Origin: Chromatiales bacterium | GTDB lineage: Bacteria; Pseudomonadota; Gammaproteobacteria; UBA6429 | NCBI GenBank assembly: GCA_027076405.1 | Contig: JALTJN010000177.1 | Coordinates: 1 to 64,000, forward strand | Direction of reading: 5' to 3' | Length of the DNA stretch: 64,000 bases | Shown: positions 57,466 through 64,000 of the stretch, piece after piece | How positions within the stretch are numbered: the stretch's first letter is position 1 | How the letters are laid out: every line of letters starts with the position of its first letter | Program-made: the position numbers and the translations under genes | The notes under the pieces: generated by a model | Told to the model about the DNA's origin: nothing | The model's database searches: none | What the model saw: only the letters and a program-made list of their open reading frames with translations

Positions 57466-57492
57466 TTTGCGTCCCGTGATTATTTTTCTTTA
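57466..57492 (-). promoter_or_regulatory. Sigma-28 (FliA) promoter of fliC
   Basis: TAAAGAAA-N11-GACGCAAA on the minus strand. The first five -35 bases are perfect, the -10 matches GCCGATAA 5 of 8, and the spacing is exact. The predicted start is about 57459, giving a leader of about 100 nt. The GACG -10 start is shared with the che operon promoter at 40967-40993. Confidence 0.65.
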
Positions 57493-57659
57493 GGGTAATA
57501 GTGAGAAAAAAGTATAAAACAGAAGAATATAACCCCTTGATTTTATTGAAAATATATTTTTATACAAAATTAATGAGAAATTATTTTAAAATAAGGGGAA
57601 ACAGATGACTTTTAAGCTTTCCAGAAAACGAAAGGTTGGTGTAGATATTTCGCCGCAGC

Positions 57660-57771
57660 GTCGGGCTGAAGCCCGACCTACATGAAGATAGTGTTATATT
57701 GCAGGGCTGGCTTCAGCCCGAGTCTAAATCTACATTAAGAAAGGATTTTGTAGGTTGGGCTTCAGCCCAAC
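57660..57771. repeat. REP-like palindrome cluster (GTAGGTTGGGCTTCAGCCC family)
   Basis: Unit 1 at 57660-57681 begins GTCGGGCTGAAGCCCGAC. Unit 2 at about 57703-57721 is degenerate (GGGCTGGCTTCAGCCC). Unit 3 at 57750-57771 reads GTAGGTTGGGCTTCAGCCCA and is opposite to unit 1. The flanks GCCGCAGCG and CGCGGCTGC also mirror each other, so the cluster is a BIME-like inverted pair. Related units lie at 2904-2985. Confidence 0.85.
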
Positions 57772-57828
57772 GCGGCTGCATCAAAATGAACAAAATATGA
57801 TTTAACAGTGCAGATACTCTTAAATATT

Positions 57829-59067
57829 TTAAAGAAAATTAAATAAAGAAATATCCTGAACTCGAGTAAAGGCTTTTTGCGATGCTTCTAACCCTGTTAG
57901 CTCCAAGTTTAAACGGCTAACTGCTTCAGCAAAATCCAGATCTTCTACATTGGATAATAATTCACGAATTTGTAAACGATACGCATCGTTTATTGTTTCC
58001 TGAGAGTCTAATGCATTTAATCGCGCACCAATATTCCCCCGCACTTCCAGTACATTATCCAATGTCTGGCCAAGATCAGCGAGAGAACGATTAATGGCAT
58101 TATGAAAACCTATCTTGTCATTCGCCTCAGGGGTTTTTGACTGTAAAGCCCGAATAATATTTTCAAGCGTTGTAAAAATATCCTGATTTTGACTTGGTCG
58201 AATAATAAATACATCACCATCTTCCGGTTCACCTTTTATTGCGGTATGTACACCATTAAAAGCAATTTCTTTATTTGACTGAAATGGAATACCTGCAGAA
58301 AGAACTGTACCTTTAGAATTGACAACACTATAGGTTAAAGGAATTTCACCGGCCTTATCTGGATCGGCATATTCGGGAAAAGACTTATCAAACACAATCG
58401 CATAGGTATCTGCAATAAAATCACCCGAAGCACTACCGGGATCAATAACCCCTGTTCCTTTATTATCAACATTATCAAAAGTCGTAAATGTCCCGTTGCC
58501 ATTTTTAATTTCAAGAAATACTTCTGAGCCTGGATCATCCACCGCAATACGACGGCTCATACTAATTTGGATTTCCCGATGGTTTTCATCACCATTGTAT
58601 TCAAAACCACCGGCTTCATTACGGGAAAAAGGTTTAAACCGTCCTAGTGAACCGGAATATAAATATTCATTATTACTGTCAGTTGTATTGGCTAAATTTA
58701 ATAATGCATCCTGTATTTGAATGACTTCTGCAGCAATATAAGAACGCGTACTATCATTTTGCGAATCATTGTTAGCCTGAATCACAAGTTCTCGAACCCG
58801 ATGAATAGAATCAACTACGTTTGATAAAACACCTTCTGACAAAGTAATACGTGCTCTTGCTGCATCAACATTCGTTTGGTGCTGATCAATAGAAGATAGT
58901 GTGTCTTTTAGATTAACTATTCTGGAAGCTGCAACCGGGTTTTCTGAAGGTTTAAATATTTTTTTACCTGTTGCAACTTGCTGTTGAGTACGACTTAGCA
59001 TTTCATGCCGTTTAAGCATGGCACTAATTGCACCTTTTTGCATTTGTGTTGTCGAAACTCTTGTCAT
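57829..59067 (-). CDS. flgL: Flagellar hook-filament junction protein FlgL (HAP3)
   Basis: 412 aa. Flagellin-like N-terminus (MTRVSTTQMQKGAISAMLKR, KIFKPSENPVAASRIVNLKD) and C-terminus (LLSNVEDLDFAEAVSRLNLE, LTGLEASQKAFTRVQDISLF), with a variable middle. It joins the hook to the filament together with FlgK. The start abuts the flgK stop (1-nt overlap). Confidence 0.97.
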   Translation of the reverse strand: MTRVSTTQMQKGAISAMLKRHEMLSRTQQQVATGKKIFKPSENPVAASRIVNLKDTLSSIDQHQTNVDAARARITLSEGVLSNVVDSIHRVRELVIQANNDSQNDSTRSYIAAEVIQIQDALLNLANTTDSNNEYLYSGSLGRFKPFSRNEAGGFEYNGDENHREIQISMSRRIAVDDPGSEVFLEIKNGNGTFTTFDNVDNKGTGVIDPGSASGDFIADTYAIVFDKSFPEYADPDKAGEIPLTYSVVNSKGTVLSAGIPFQSNKEIAFNGVHTAIKGEPEDGDVFIIRPSQNQDIFTTLENIIRALQSKTPEANDKIGFHNAINRSLADLGQTLDNVLEVRGNIGARLNALDSQETINDAYRLQIRELLSNVEDLDFAEAVSRLNLELTGLEASQKAFTRVQDISLFNFL

Positions 59068-61211
59068 TATCTTCTCAATACACCAATTAAAGTATCAAAC
59101 ATTTCACTTGCAGCACCAATTACTTTGGCGTTAGCAGTATAAGCCTGCTGGTAACGAACCAGATCAGCTGCTTCTTCATCAAGATTAACGCCTGAAACAG
59201 CTTCACGTTGAGCTTTTGCCTGCTCGTACAAAATACCCTGCGCTTCACGGTTAACATCTAACTCATGAGTTTTACTACCTACCCGACTGACAAGCTGACT
59301 ATAAACTTCATTATAATTTGATGTACCATTATCCAGTGTTGCTTTATGTTGCAATGCACCTAACTCAAGCGCATTAGTGTTATCACCAACAGCATCTTTA
59401 TTAAATTCAATAACAAAGGTGTCACCCGCCTTGGCTTTACCCGAGAGCTGTACGTTGTAACCTGTTTTCAGACCAGCAGGAGTCGGGAATAAATTCAGCC
59501 CGACATCAGGGTCATAAAAAATACCTTTTTCTATTTCATCTGCCGGTGTTTTTTCTTCATCATCATCTGACTCGGCAAGAGATTCTATGGTCTCGTTTCG
59601 CGACGAATGTGATGCCGATATTTCCGGTGTTTCAGGAGAACCTTTTTCTCCAGATACTCCCGGCGTTGCCGGAATAGATTTGTTTTGCTCATCTAACTGT
59701 TCGGCATGAATAACTTTACCTTTGTCATCAAGTAACTCAATATGATTTTCATCAATAAAACGAATGGTAATTGATGGTGATAAAACACCTTCGCTTGTGG
59801 TAAAGCTCGGCGCATTAATATCAGTCACACTGGTTAGTACTGGTTTCACATCTCCCATATTATTAACCGATGTGCGAATTCGTACTGGTGAAGCCGCTGC
59901 TACTTCATTGGCCCGTTCAATATCAACCGAAAACTCACGAGCCGCTGCACGTGTCGGACGAATCATATAGCTATCACCATTTTCAATTCTGGAACCGCGT
60001 TCTAGCTCAATGGTAAATCCTTCACTCTCTATTTCCTGAGGTAAAGAAGTAAACTTTCCAACAATTGCTTCATCAGCATCACGAATCAAAGTATACAGTC
60101 CAGCATTATAATTAAGATGATAATCACTTACCGTTAAGTTATCTGTATTTGTTATGGTCGTCTTAAGTGCATAGTCACCTTCATTGGTATTGCTTGGCAA
60201 AGTCAAAGGTGTTGAACTGTCTATGGCTTTAAAAAAATCACCGCCGAGTTCATTCTCTAATGTCATACCTTTATGATGCTGATCGTTAAATGTTTTAGAA
60301 ATACCAATTGCAATACGGCCAAGTTCATTTTGAGAAGCACCTAACATTTTTTCACGAAACTCAAGTAATCCCCCTATTGTTCCACCTTTCATAAATTGGG
60401 TAACAATTGAATCAACACCCTGATTTTTATAAACCACTTCCAACTCGGAAGGGTCATGTTGATTTGCTTTTAAACCAAGAGCAGCTGCACGTTTACCTAA
60501 AACTAATGTTTGACCATTACCAACAAACACATTAAGGGAACCATCTTCCTGCTCGTTCGTACTAACAACAACTTTTTCTGATAACTGGTGTAATAAGCGT
60601 TCCCGTTGATCCAGTAAATCACTGGGTTCACCTTGTGTGACTTCCTTTGCTAGCACCACTTTCCAGTTCACATCAGCAATAGCCTGAGCTAAATCATTAA
60701 CATCTTTTATATGACTCTTTAATGTTTCATTTGTCCCTTTACGCAAGCTTTCAAAACGACTATCAAGATATGAAAAACGCTCACTTAATGCTCTTGCTTC
60801 TCCAATTAAAACTTGCCGCGCAGACTGGGAACCGGGATCATTAGCTACATTGTTAATTGAAGCAAAAAATGAATGTAATGTAGGTGCAAGACCTGCATTT
60901 GGATCTGCCAGCATATTATCTATTTGGCTGGTAAAGTCATAATTTGTTTGCAAGCCACTTGCTATAGATGCATTGGTTCGCATTTCTGATGCTACAAACT
61001 CGTCATGAATCCGTTTAATATTATTAATTTTTACACCGGTACCTAAAGAACCAACACCGGCTAACTGAGGCGGCCGCGTATCAACTTCAACACGTTGGCG
61101 GGAAAAACCTTCAGTTTGCGCATTTGCAATATTATGACTTGCAGTTGCCAATGCCCTTTTAGAGGTTAGAGCACCCGATAAACCTATGGATAAAACATCT
61201 GAAGTAGCCAT
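59067..61211 (-). CDS. flgK: Flagellar hook-filament junction protein FlgK (HAP1)
   Basis: 714 aa, longer than the usual 550-680. The N-terminus has LSIGLSGALTSKRALATASH and NIANAQTEGFSRQRVEVDTR. The C-terminus has SGVNLDEEAADLVRYQQAYT, ANAKVIGAASEMFDTLIGVL. The extra length includes an acidic Ser/Pro/Glu-rich segment at residues 506-562 (DNA 59526-59696, SLAESDDDEEKTPADE) that reads as a disordered surface loop. The start overlaps the flgJ stop by 1 nt. Confidence 0.97.
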   Translation of the reverse strand: MATSDVLSIGLSGALTSKRALATASHNIANAQTEGFSRQRVEVDTRPPQLAGVGSLGTGVKINNIKRIHDEFVASEMRTNASIASGLQTNYDFTSQIDNMLADPNAGLAPTLHSFFASINNVANDPGSQSARQVLIGEARALSERFSYLDSRFESLRKGTNETLKSHIKDVNDLAQAIADVNWKVVLAKEVTQGEPSDLLDQRERLLHQLSEKVVVSTNEQEDGSLNVFVGNGQTLVLGKRAAALGLKANQHDPSELEVVYKNQGVDSIVTQFMKGGTIGGLLEFREKMLGASQNELGRIAIGISKTFNDQHHKGMTLENELGGDFFKAIDSSTPLTLPSNTNEGDYALKTTITNTDNLTVSDYHLNYNAGLYTLIRDADEAIVGKFTSLPQEIESEGFTIELERGSRIENGDSYMIRPTRAAAREFSVDIERANEVAAASPVRIRTSVNNMGDVKPVLTSVTDINAPSFTTSEGVLSPSITIRFIDENHIELLDDKGKVIHAEQLDEQNKSIPATPGVSGEKGSPETPEISASHSSRNETIESLAESDDDEEKTPADEIEKGIFYDPDVGLNLFPTPAGLKTGYNVQLSGKAKAGDTFVIEFNKDAVGDNTNALELGALQHKATLDNGTSNYNEVYSQLVSRVGSKTHELDVNREAQGILYEQAKAQREAVSGVNLDEEAADLVRYQQAYTANAKVIGAASEMFDTLIGVLRR

Positions 61212-62203
61212 TAACTTACCACCTCTGATGTATTAATCACTTTCGCATGCTCTTGCATAGAGTCACGTTGTAAAATGTCTAGGACTTTGTTCGCGTAATT
61301 CGGATCGGTTGCATATCCCGCTTTATGTAAGTCTTTAATAAAGTCATGATCACCTGCTTTATTTGATTGATGCCGAAGAGCATCATCATAACGACTATTC
61401 GTACGGAGAAAATTAACGTAATCATCAAAACTGTCAGCATAAGAGTCATAGGCTCGGAAAGATGCCTTTTCATATTTTGCCACACCGTGATCATATTCCA
61501 GGGTCGATTTAATAACATGTTCACCTTCCCAGCGTGTATCCGCTTTTATATTAAACAGGTTAAAACTACTTGAACCATCTGCATGGCGTGTTACAGCTTT
61601 ACCCCATCCTGTTTCTAAAGCAGCTTGTGAAACAAGAACCAGCGGAGAAACGCCCAGTTCTTTTGCTGCTTTTTCCGCATAAGGTAAAATATGTGTTGTA
61701 AATTCTTCTGGAGAATTAAAGTCGGTTTTATCCAGCATGGGCTTAATCGGCATTAACTCTGTTTTAGAGAGACCTCTCACCGCAGTTTGATCGACATACG
61801 CTAGCCGCTGTAATGAATGCGGCAAAACCTTGCCATGGTATTGCATTTTATTTTCAGTATTCTGTCGAGACTCAATATCTTCTGCTTTATTTGCTTTTGA
61901 CAGATTCCCCCCTAATTGTCTGACCAATGAGTCGGCAATACCGATCCCCTTACCATTCGCCATATCAAGTGCGACTTGCTTATCAAACATATCCCGATAC
62001 AACTTTGATTGATCACTGTCGAAAATAGCATCGCCCATGCTCGCATCACGCATACTTTTAAGCATCATTTGGATAAAAATACCCTCAAATTGCTTTGCTA
62101 CCTGCTTTAAAGATGATTGTGGATCCACCCGTGCATGCGCACGCATTTCATTTAAACCACTAAAATCTGTATATGTCGGGTTGTTAAGCGTTGCACTCTG
62201 CAT
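61211..62203 (-). CDS. flgJ: Flagellar rod-cap muramidase FlgJ
   Basis: 330 aa, two-domain FlgJ. The N-terminal rod-binding domain is about 20-110 (VAKQFEGIFIQMMLKSMRDA). The C-terminal glucosaminidase domain (GH73 type, about 170-315) has the catalytic Glu in LVSQAALETGWGKAV and the family stretch FRAYDSYADSFDDYVNFLRT. It opens the peptidoglycan for the rod. A GAGG site and a near-consensus sigma-54 promoter precede it. It is separated from flgI by a 317-bp gap, so flgJKL appear to be transcribed on their own. Confidence 0.97.
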   Translation of the reverse strand: MQSATLNNPTYTDFSGLNEMRAHARVDPQSSLKQVAKQFEGIFIQMMLKSMRDASMGDAIFDSDQSKLYRDMFDKQVALDMANGKGIGIADSLVRQLGGNLSKANKAEDIESRQNTENKMQYHGKVLPHSLQRLAYVDQTAVRGLSKTELMPIKPMLDKTDFNSPEEFTTHILPYAEKAAKELGVSPLVLVSQAALETGWGKAVTRHADGSSSFNLFNIKADTRWEGEHVIKSTLEYDHGVAKYEKASFRAYDSYADSFDDYVNFLRTNSRYDDALRHQSNKAGDHDFIKDLHKAGYATDPNYANKVLDILQRDSMQEHAKVINTSEVVS

Positions 62204-62234
62204 TTTTCTGCCTCATCTATTCAAATAGTTAAGT

Positions 62235-62250
62235 TGCAGAAAGCGTGCCA
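62235..62250 (-). promoter_or_regulatory. Sigma-54 promoter of flgJKL
   Basis: TGGCACGCTTTCTGCA on the minus strand. The -24 half is perfect (TGGCACG) and the -12 half differs by one base (CTGCA for TTGCA), with exact GG-N10-GC spacing. The predicted start is about 62225, 22 nt before the ATG at 62203. Confidence 0.85.
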
Positions 62251-62391
62251 ATTTTTTAAAAGAGGAAATATAAAGATTGGATATTTAACGCAAAGGACGC
62301 AGAGGCGCAAAGAAAAACCTATTATTTCGAGCTTCATGTTCGAGATATATCAAACTAAAAAGCTTAATTTTATAAATGCACCACGGCGGGA

Positions 62392-62489
62392 AGGTACCGG
62401 AGTCACATTAAATCAAAATATAGACTTTTCAATTAAAGCAATACTAAGTTTAAAGTATATGTGTAAAAGCAAAAGTGACTCCGGCACCT
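62392..62489. repeat. 98-bp element bounded by 15-bp inverted repeats
   Basis: AGGTACCGGAGTCAC (62392-62406) and GTGACTCCGGCACCT (62475-62489) are inverted copies at 14 of 15 positions. They enclose about 68 bp of AT-rich sequence. There is no coding capacity. The form suggests a dispersed palindromic or MITE-like repeat. No second copy is in the window. Confidence 0.55.
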
Positions 62490-62520
62490 AAAAAGACCTT
62501 TACGTTAATTGCTTTGCTAA

Positions 62521-63633
62521 TTAAATCACAACCAACTCGGCATTCAGAGCACCGGCTTCTTTAAGTGCTTCAAGGATAGCAACCAGATCACCCGGAGCAA
62601 GACCAAGCTCATTCATACCTCGAACAACATCATCGAGTGTTGGGCTATCCTGTATTTTAAAAGTGCGGTTGTTCTGGTTAATTTTAAGATCCGAAGTTGG
62701 AGTAACGACTGTTTGTCCGCTGTCTGCAAATGGCTGGCTGACATTATTACCTTCTGTAATGGTCACGGTTAAATTACCATGTGACACTGCCGCAGGTAAG
62801 ATATGAACATTTTGTCCAATAATAACCGTACCTGTGCGGGAATTAATAACAATTCTGGCTGCTGGAACAGCCGGTTTAATCGTCATATTTTCTAACATCG
62901 AGATAAAAGCAACCCGCTGAGAGCTATCTTCCGGTGAATTAACAACAATTGAACCAGCATCTTTTGCATAAGATGTTCCGGGACCTATAGTATTGTTAAT
63001 CACATGTACCAGACGATTTGCTGTAGTAAAATCCGGTTTAAACAAATTAAGTACAACTTCTTTATTTAAACCAAAAGGAGTATCTATCGCACGCTCAACC
63101 ATGGCGCCATTTAAGATACGACCAACACTCGGTACATTAACAGTAATACGTGAACCATCATTACCTTCTGCACCAAAGCCACTTACTACAACACTGCCTT
63201 GTGCTATTGCATAGATATTATTGTCTGCCCCTTTTAAAGGTGTCATCAGTAAGCTGCCACCACGTAAACTTTTTGCACTCCCGACAGAAGACAAGGTGAC
63301 ATCAATTTTCATTCCTTCTTTAGCAAACGGTGGAAGTTCTGCATGAATAGCGACTGCGGCAACATTTTTCGCTTGCAGTGTCACGCCGGTAGGGATATTG
63401 ACACCTAAACGGGACAACATACTTCTTAAGCTTTGTGTTGTCACTTCACCAGAGCCATCACCTGTCCCGTTTAAACCAACCACTAAACCATAACCAATTA
63501 ACTGATTACTCCGTACACCTTCTACCCTGGTTAAATCTTTTACCCGCTCTGCACTTGCAGATCCTGAACCAAGACTCAATAACAAAACAATGCCGGCAAA
63601 AATAGTAAAGCTTAAGTCTTTTCCTGATAACAT
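62521..63633 (-). CDS. flgI: Flagellar P-ring protein FlgI
   Basis: Periplasmic P-ring subunit, 370 aa. Sec signal peptide (FTIFAGIVLLLSLGSGSASA, cleavage near residue 28). Mature start ERVKDLTRVEGVRSNQLIGY, then GLVVGLNGTGDGSGEVTTQS, GVTLQAKNVAAVAIHAELPP and the C-terminal SPTLDDVVRGMNELGLAPGD. It lies 24 bp after flgH on the same strand. Confidence 0.98.
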   Translation of the reverse strand: MLSGKDLSFTIFAGIVLLLSLGSGSASAERVKDLTRVEGVRSNQLIGYGLVVGLNGTGDGSGEVTTQSLRSMLSRLGVNIPTGVTLQAKNVAAVAIHAELPPFAKEGMKIDVTLSSVGSAKSLRGGSLLMTPLKGADNNIYAIAQGSVVVSGFGAEGNDGSRITVNVPSVGRILNGAMVERAIDTPFGLNKEVVLNLFKPDFTTANRLVHVINNTIGPGTSYAKDAGSIVVNSPEDSSQRVAFISMLENMTIKPAVPAARIVINSRTGTVIIGQNVHILPAAVSHGNLTVTITEGNNVSQPFADSGQTVVTPTSDLKINQNNRTFKIQDSPTLDDVVRGMNELGLAPGDLVAILEALKEAGALNAELVVI

Positions 63634-63657
63634 TTTATTCTCCAGTGATACTAACTA

Positions 63658-64000
63658 TTAATAAGGCCATGCCTGACTTTGAAAGAAGCGCCCCAAAGGT
63701 CCCATTTTATTTGCCTGAGATAAAGAACCCTTACCGCCATAAGCCATGTGAACATTTGCAACACGGGTTGATTTGATTGAGTTATCCTGCTCAATATCTT
63801 GAGGACGAACAATACCAATGAAACGAACGTACTCATCAGACTGATTAAGCAACATCATCTTTTCACCGCGAACAACCAGATTATTATTAGGTAGCACATC
63901 AGCAACAGTAACTGAAATTTTCCCATTGAAACTACTGTTCATGGCACTGGTTCCCTGACCACTAAACTCACGTTCGCCTTTAAATTTATTATTTAAAATT
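63658..64000 (-). CDS. flgH: Flagellar L-ring protein FlgH (3' part; runs off the window)
   Basis: C-terminal 114 residues of the outer-membrane L-ring lipoprotein. The frame is open from base 64000 to the stop at 63658. It contains GEREFSGQGTSAMNSSFNGK, ISVTVADVLPNNNLVVRGEK, YVRFIGIVRPQDIEQDNSIK and MGPLGRFFQSQAWPY, all typical of FlgH. The signal peptide and lipobox lie beyond the window. The next gene is flgI. Confidence 0.96.
   Translation of the reverse strand, partial: ILNNKFKGEREFSGQGTSAMNSSFNGKISVTVADVLPNNNLVVRGEKMMLLNQSDEYVRFIGIVRPQDIEQDNSIKSTRVANVHMAYGGKGSLSQANKMGPLGRFFQSQAWPY

Larger units (their letters stand above)
57356..57828. other. fliC-flgL gap: fliC promoter and leader plus REP cluster
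   Basis: 473 bp without a gene. From the fliC side it holds the ribosome-binding site (AAGGAGAG), a leader, a stem-loop (57421-57455) and the sigma-28 promoter (57466-57492). A 160-bp AT-rich stretch in which I see nothing and the REP-like cluster (57660-57771) lie further upstream. Confidence 0.7.
62204..62520. other. flgI-flgJ gap: sigma-54 promoter and mosaic of repeats
   Basis: 317 bp with no credible gene. It holds the flgJ sigma-54 promoter (62235-62250), one arm of an AACGCAAAGGACGCAGAGGC repeat (about 62286-62313), and an inverted pair AGGTACCGGAGTCAC/GTGACTCCGGCACCT (62392-62489). The frame at 62234-62491 crosses all of these. Confidence 0.7.

Noticed and set aside
62234..62491. 85-aa plus-strand frame between flgJ and flgI
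   Set aside because: It spans the flgJ sigma-54 promoter and two repeat elements, so translation is likely accidental.

Overview
The window is a contiguous piece of a gammaproteobacterial chromosome, AT-rich by eye. The evidence for that lineage is the order carB-carA-dapB-dnaJ-dnaK-grpE-hrcA, the conserved neighbourhood nadK-recN-bamE-rnfH-ratA-smpB-ssrA with fur beside it, a tmRNA tag reading (A)ANDDNYALAA, and a FleQ/FleSR sigma-54 flagellar cascade. HrcA with a CIRCE operator, GC-poor codon use and two Na+-coupled amino-acid transporters suggest a free-living, probably aquatic or marine, polarly flagellated heterotroph or sulfur/methyl-type bacterium. I cannot name the genus.

Layout. 1-4697 (minus strand): 5' part of carB, carA, dapB and an uncharacterised 265-aa protein. 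4850-10101: the HrcA/CIRCE heat-shock operon, transcribed hrcA-grpE-dnaK-dnaJ. 10248-18208: nadK, recN, fur, bamE, rnfH, ratA, smpB, with an SNF transporter and an AGCS transporter inserted between ratA and smpB. 18211-21859: a three-gene signalling operon (small protein, HDOD protein, hybrid histidine kinase) lying between smpB and ssrA. 22024-22385: tmRNA with its own promoter and terminator. 22517-26066: rfbACDB for dTDP-L-rhamnose. 26376-29691: a SPOR/Sel1 protein, a DUF1249 protein, and a von Willebrand A lipoprotein coupled to a polytopic membrane protein.

29935-64000 is a large motility and chemotaxis block, all on the minus strand. In transcription order it runs flgH(partial)-flgI, flgJKL, fliC, flaG, fliD, fliS, fliT, fleQ, fleSR, fliEFGHIJK, then STAS-cheY-cheA-cheW-parA-(small ORF)-mcp-cheR-cheD-cheB and fliA. 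The promoter signals read as a regulatory hierarchy: sigma-70-like for fleQ, sigma-54 -24/-12 elements for fleSR, fliE and flgJ, and sigma-28 (FliA) elements for fliC and the che operon. The fliLMNOPQR, flhAB, flhF, fleN, motor stator and cheZ genes are not in the window.

The most interesting item is the chemoreceptor at 33534-36437. It is a soluble protein joining a haemoglobin-type globin domain to three Aer2-like PAS domains at an exact 125-residue period, then HAMP-like and MCP signalling modules and a C-terminal W-x-x-F CheR tether. All expected haem-pocket residues are present, so each monomer could carry up to four haems. It sits with cheR, cheD and cheB in a cluster resembling the Pseudomonas Che2 (F7) system, but embedded in the flagellar locus. 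Other points: a likely attenuator ahead of carAB, a Fur-box-like palindrome on the bamE start, several families of dispersed palindromic repeats in intergenic gaps, and an unstudied vWA-lipoprotein/membrane-protein pair.
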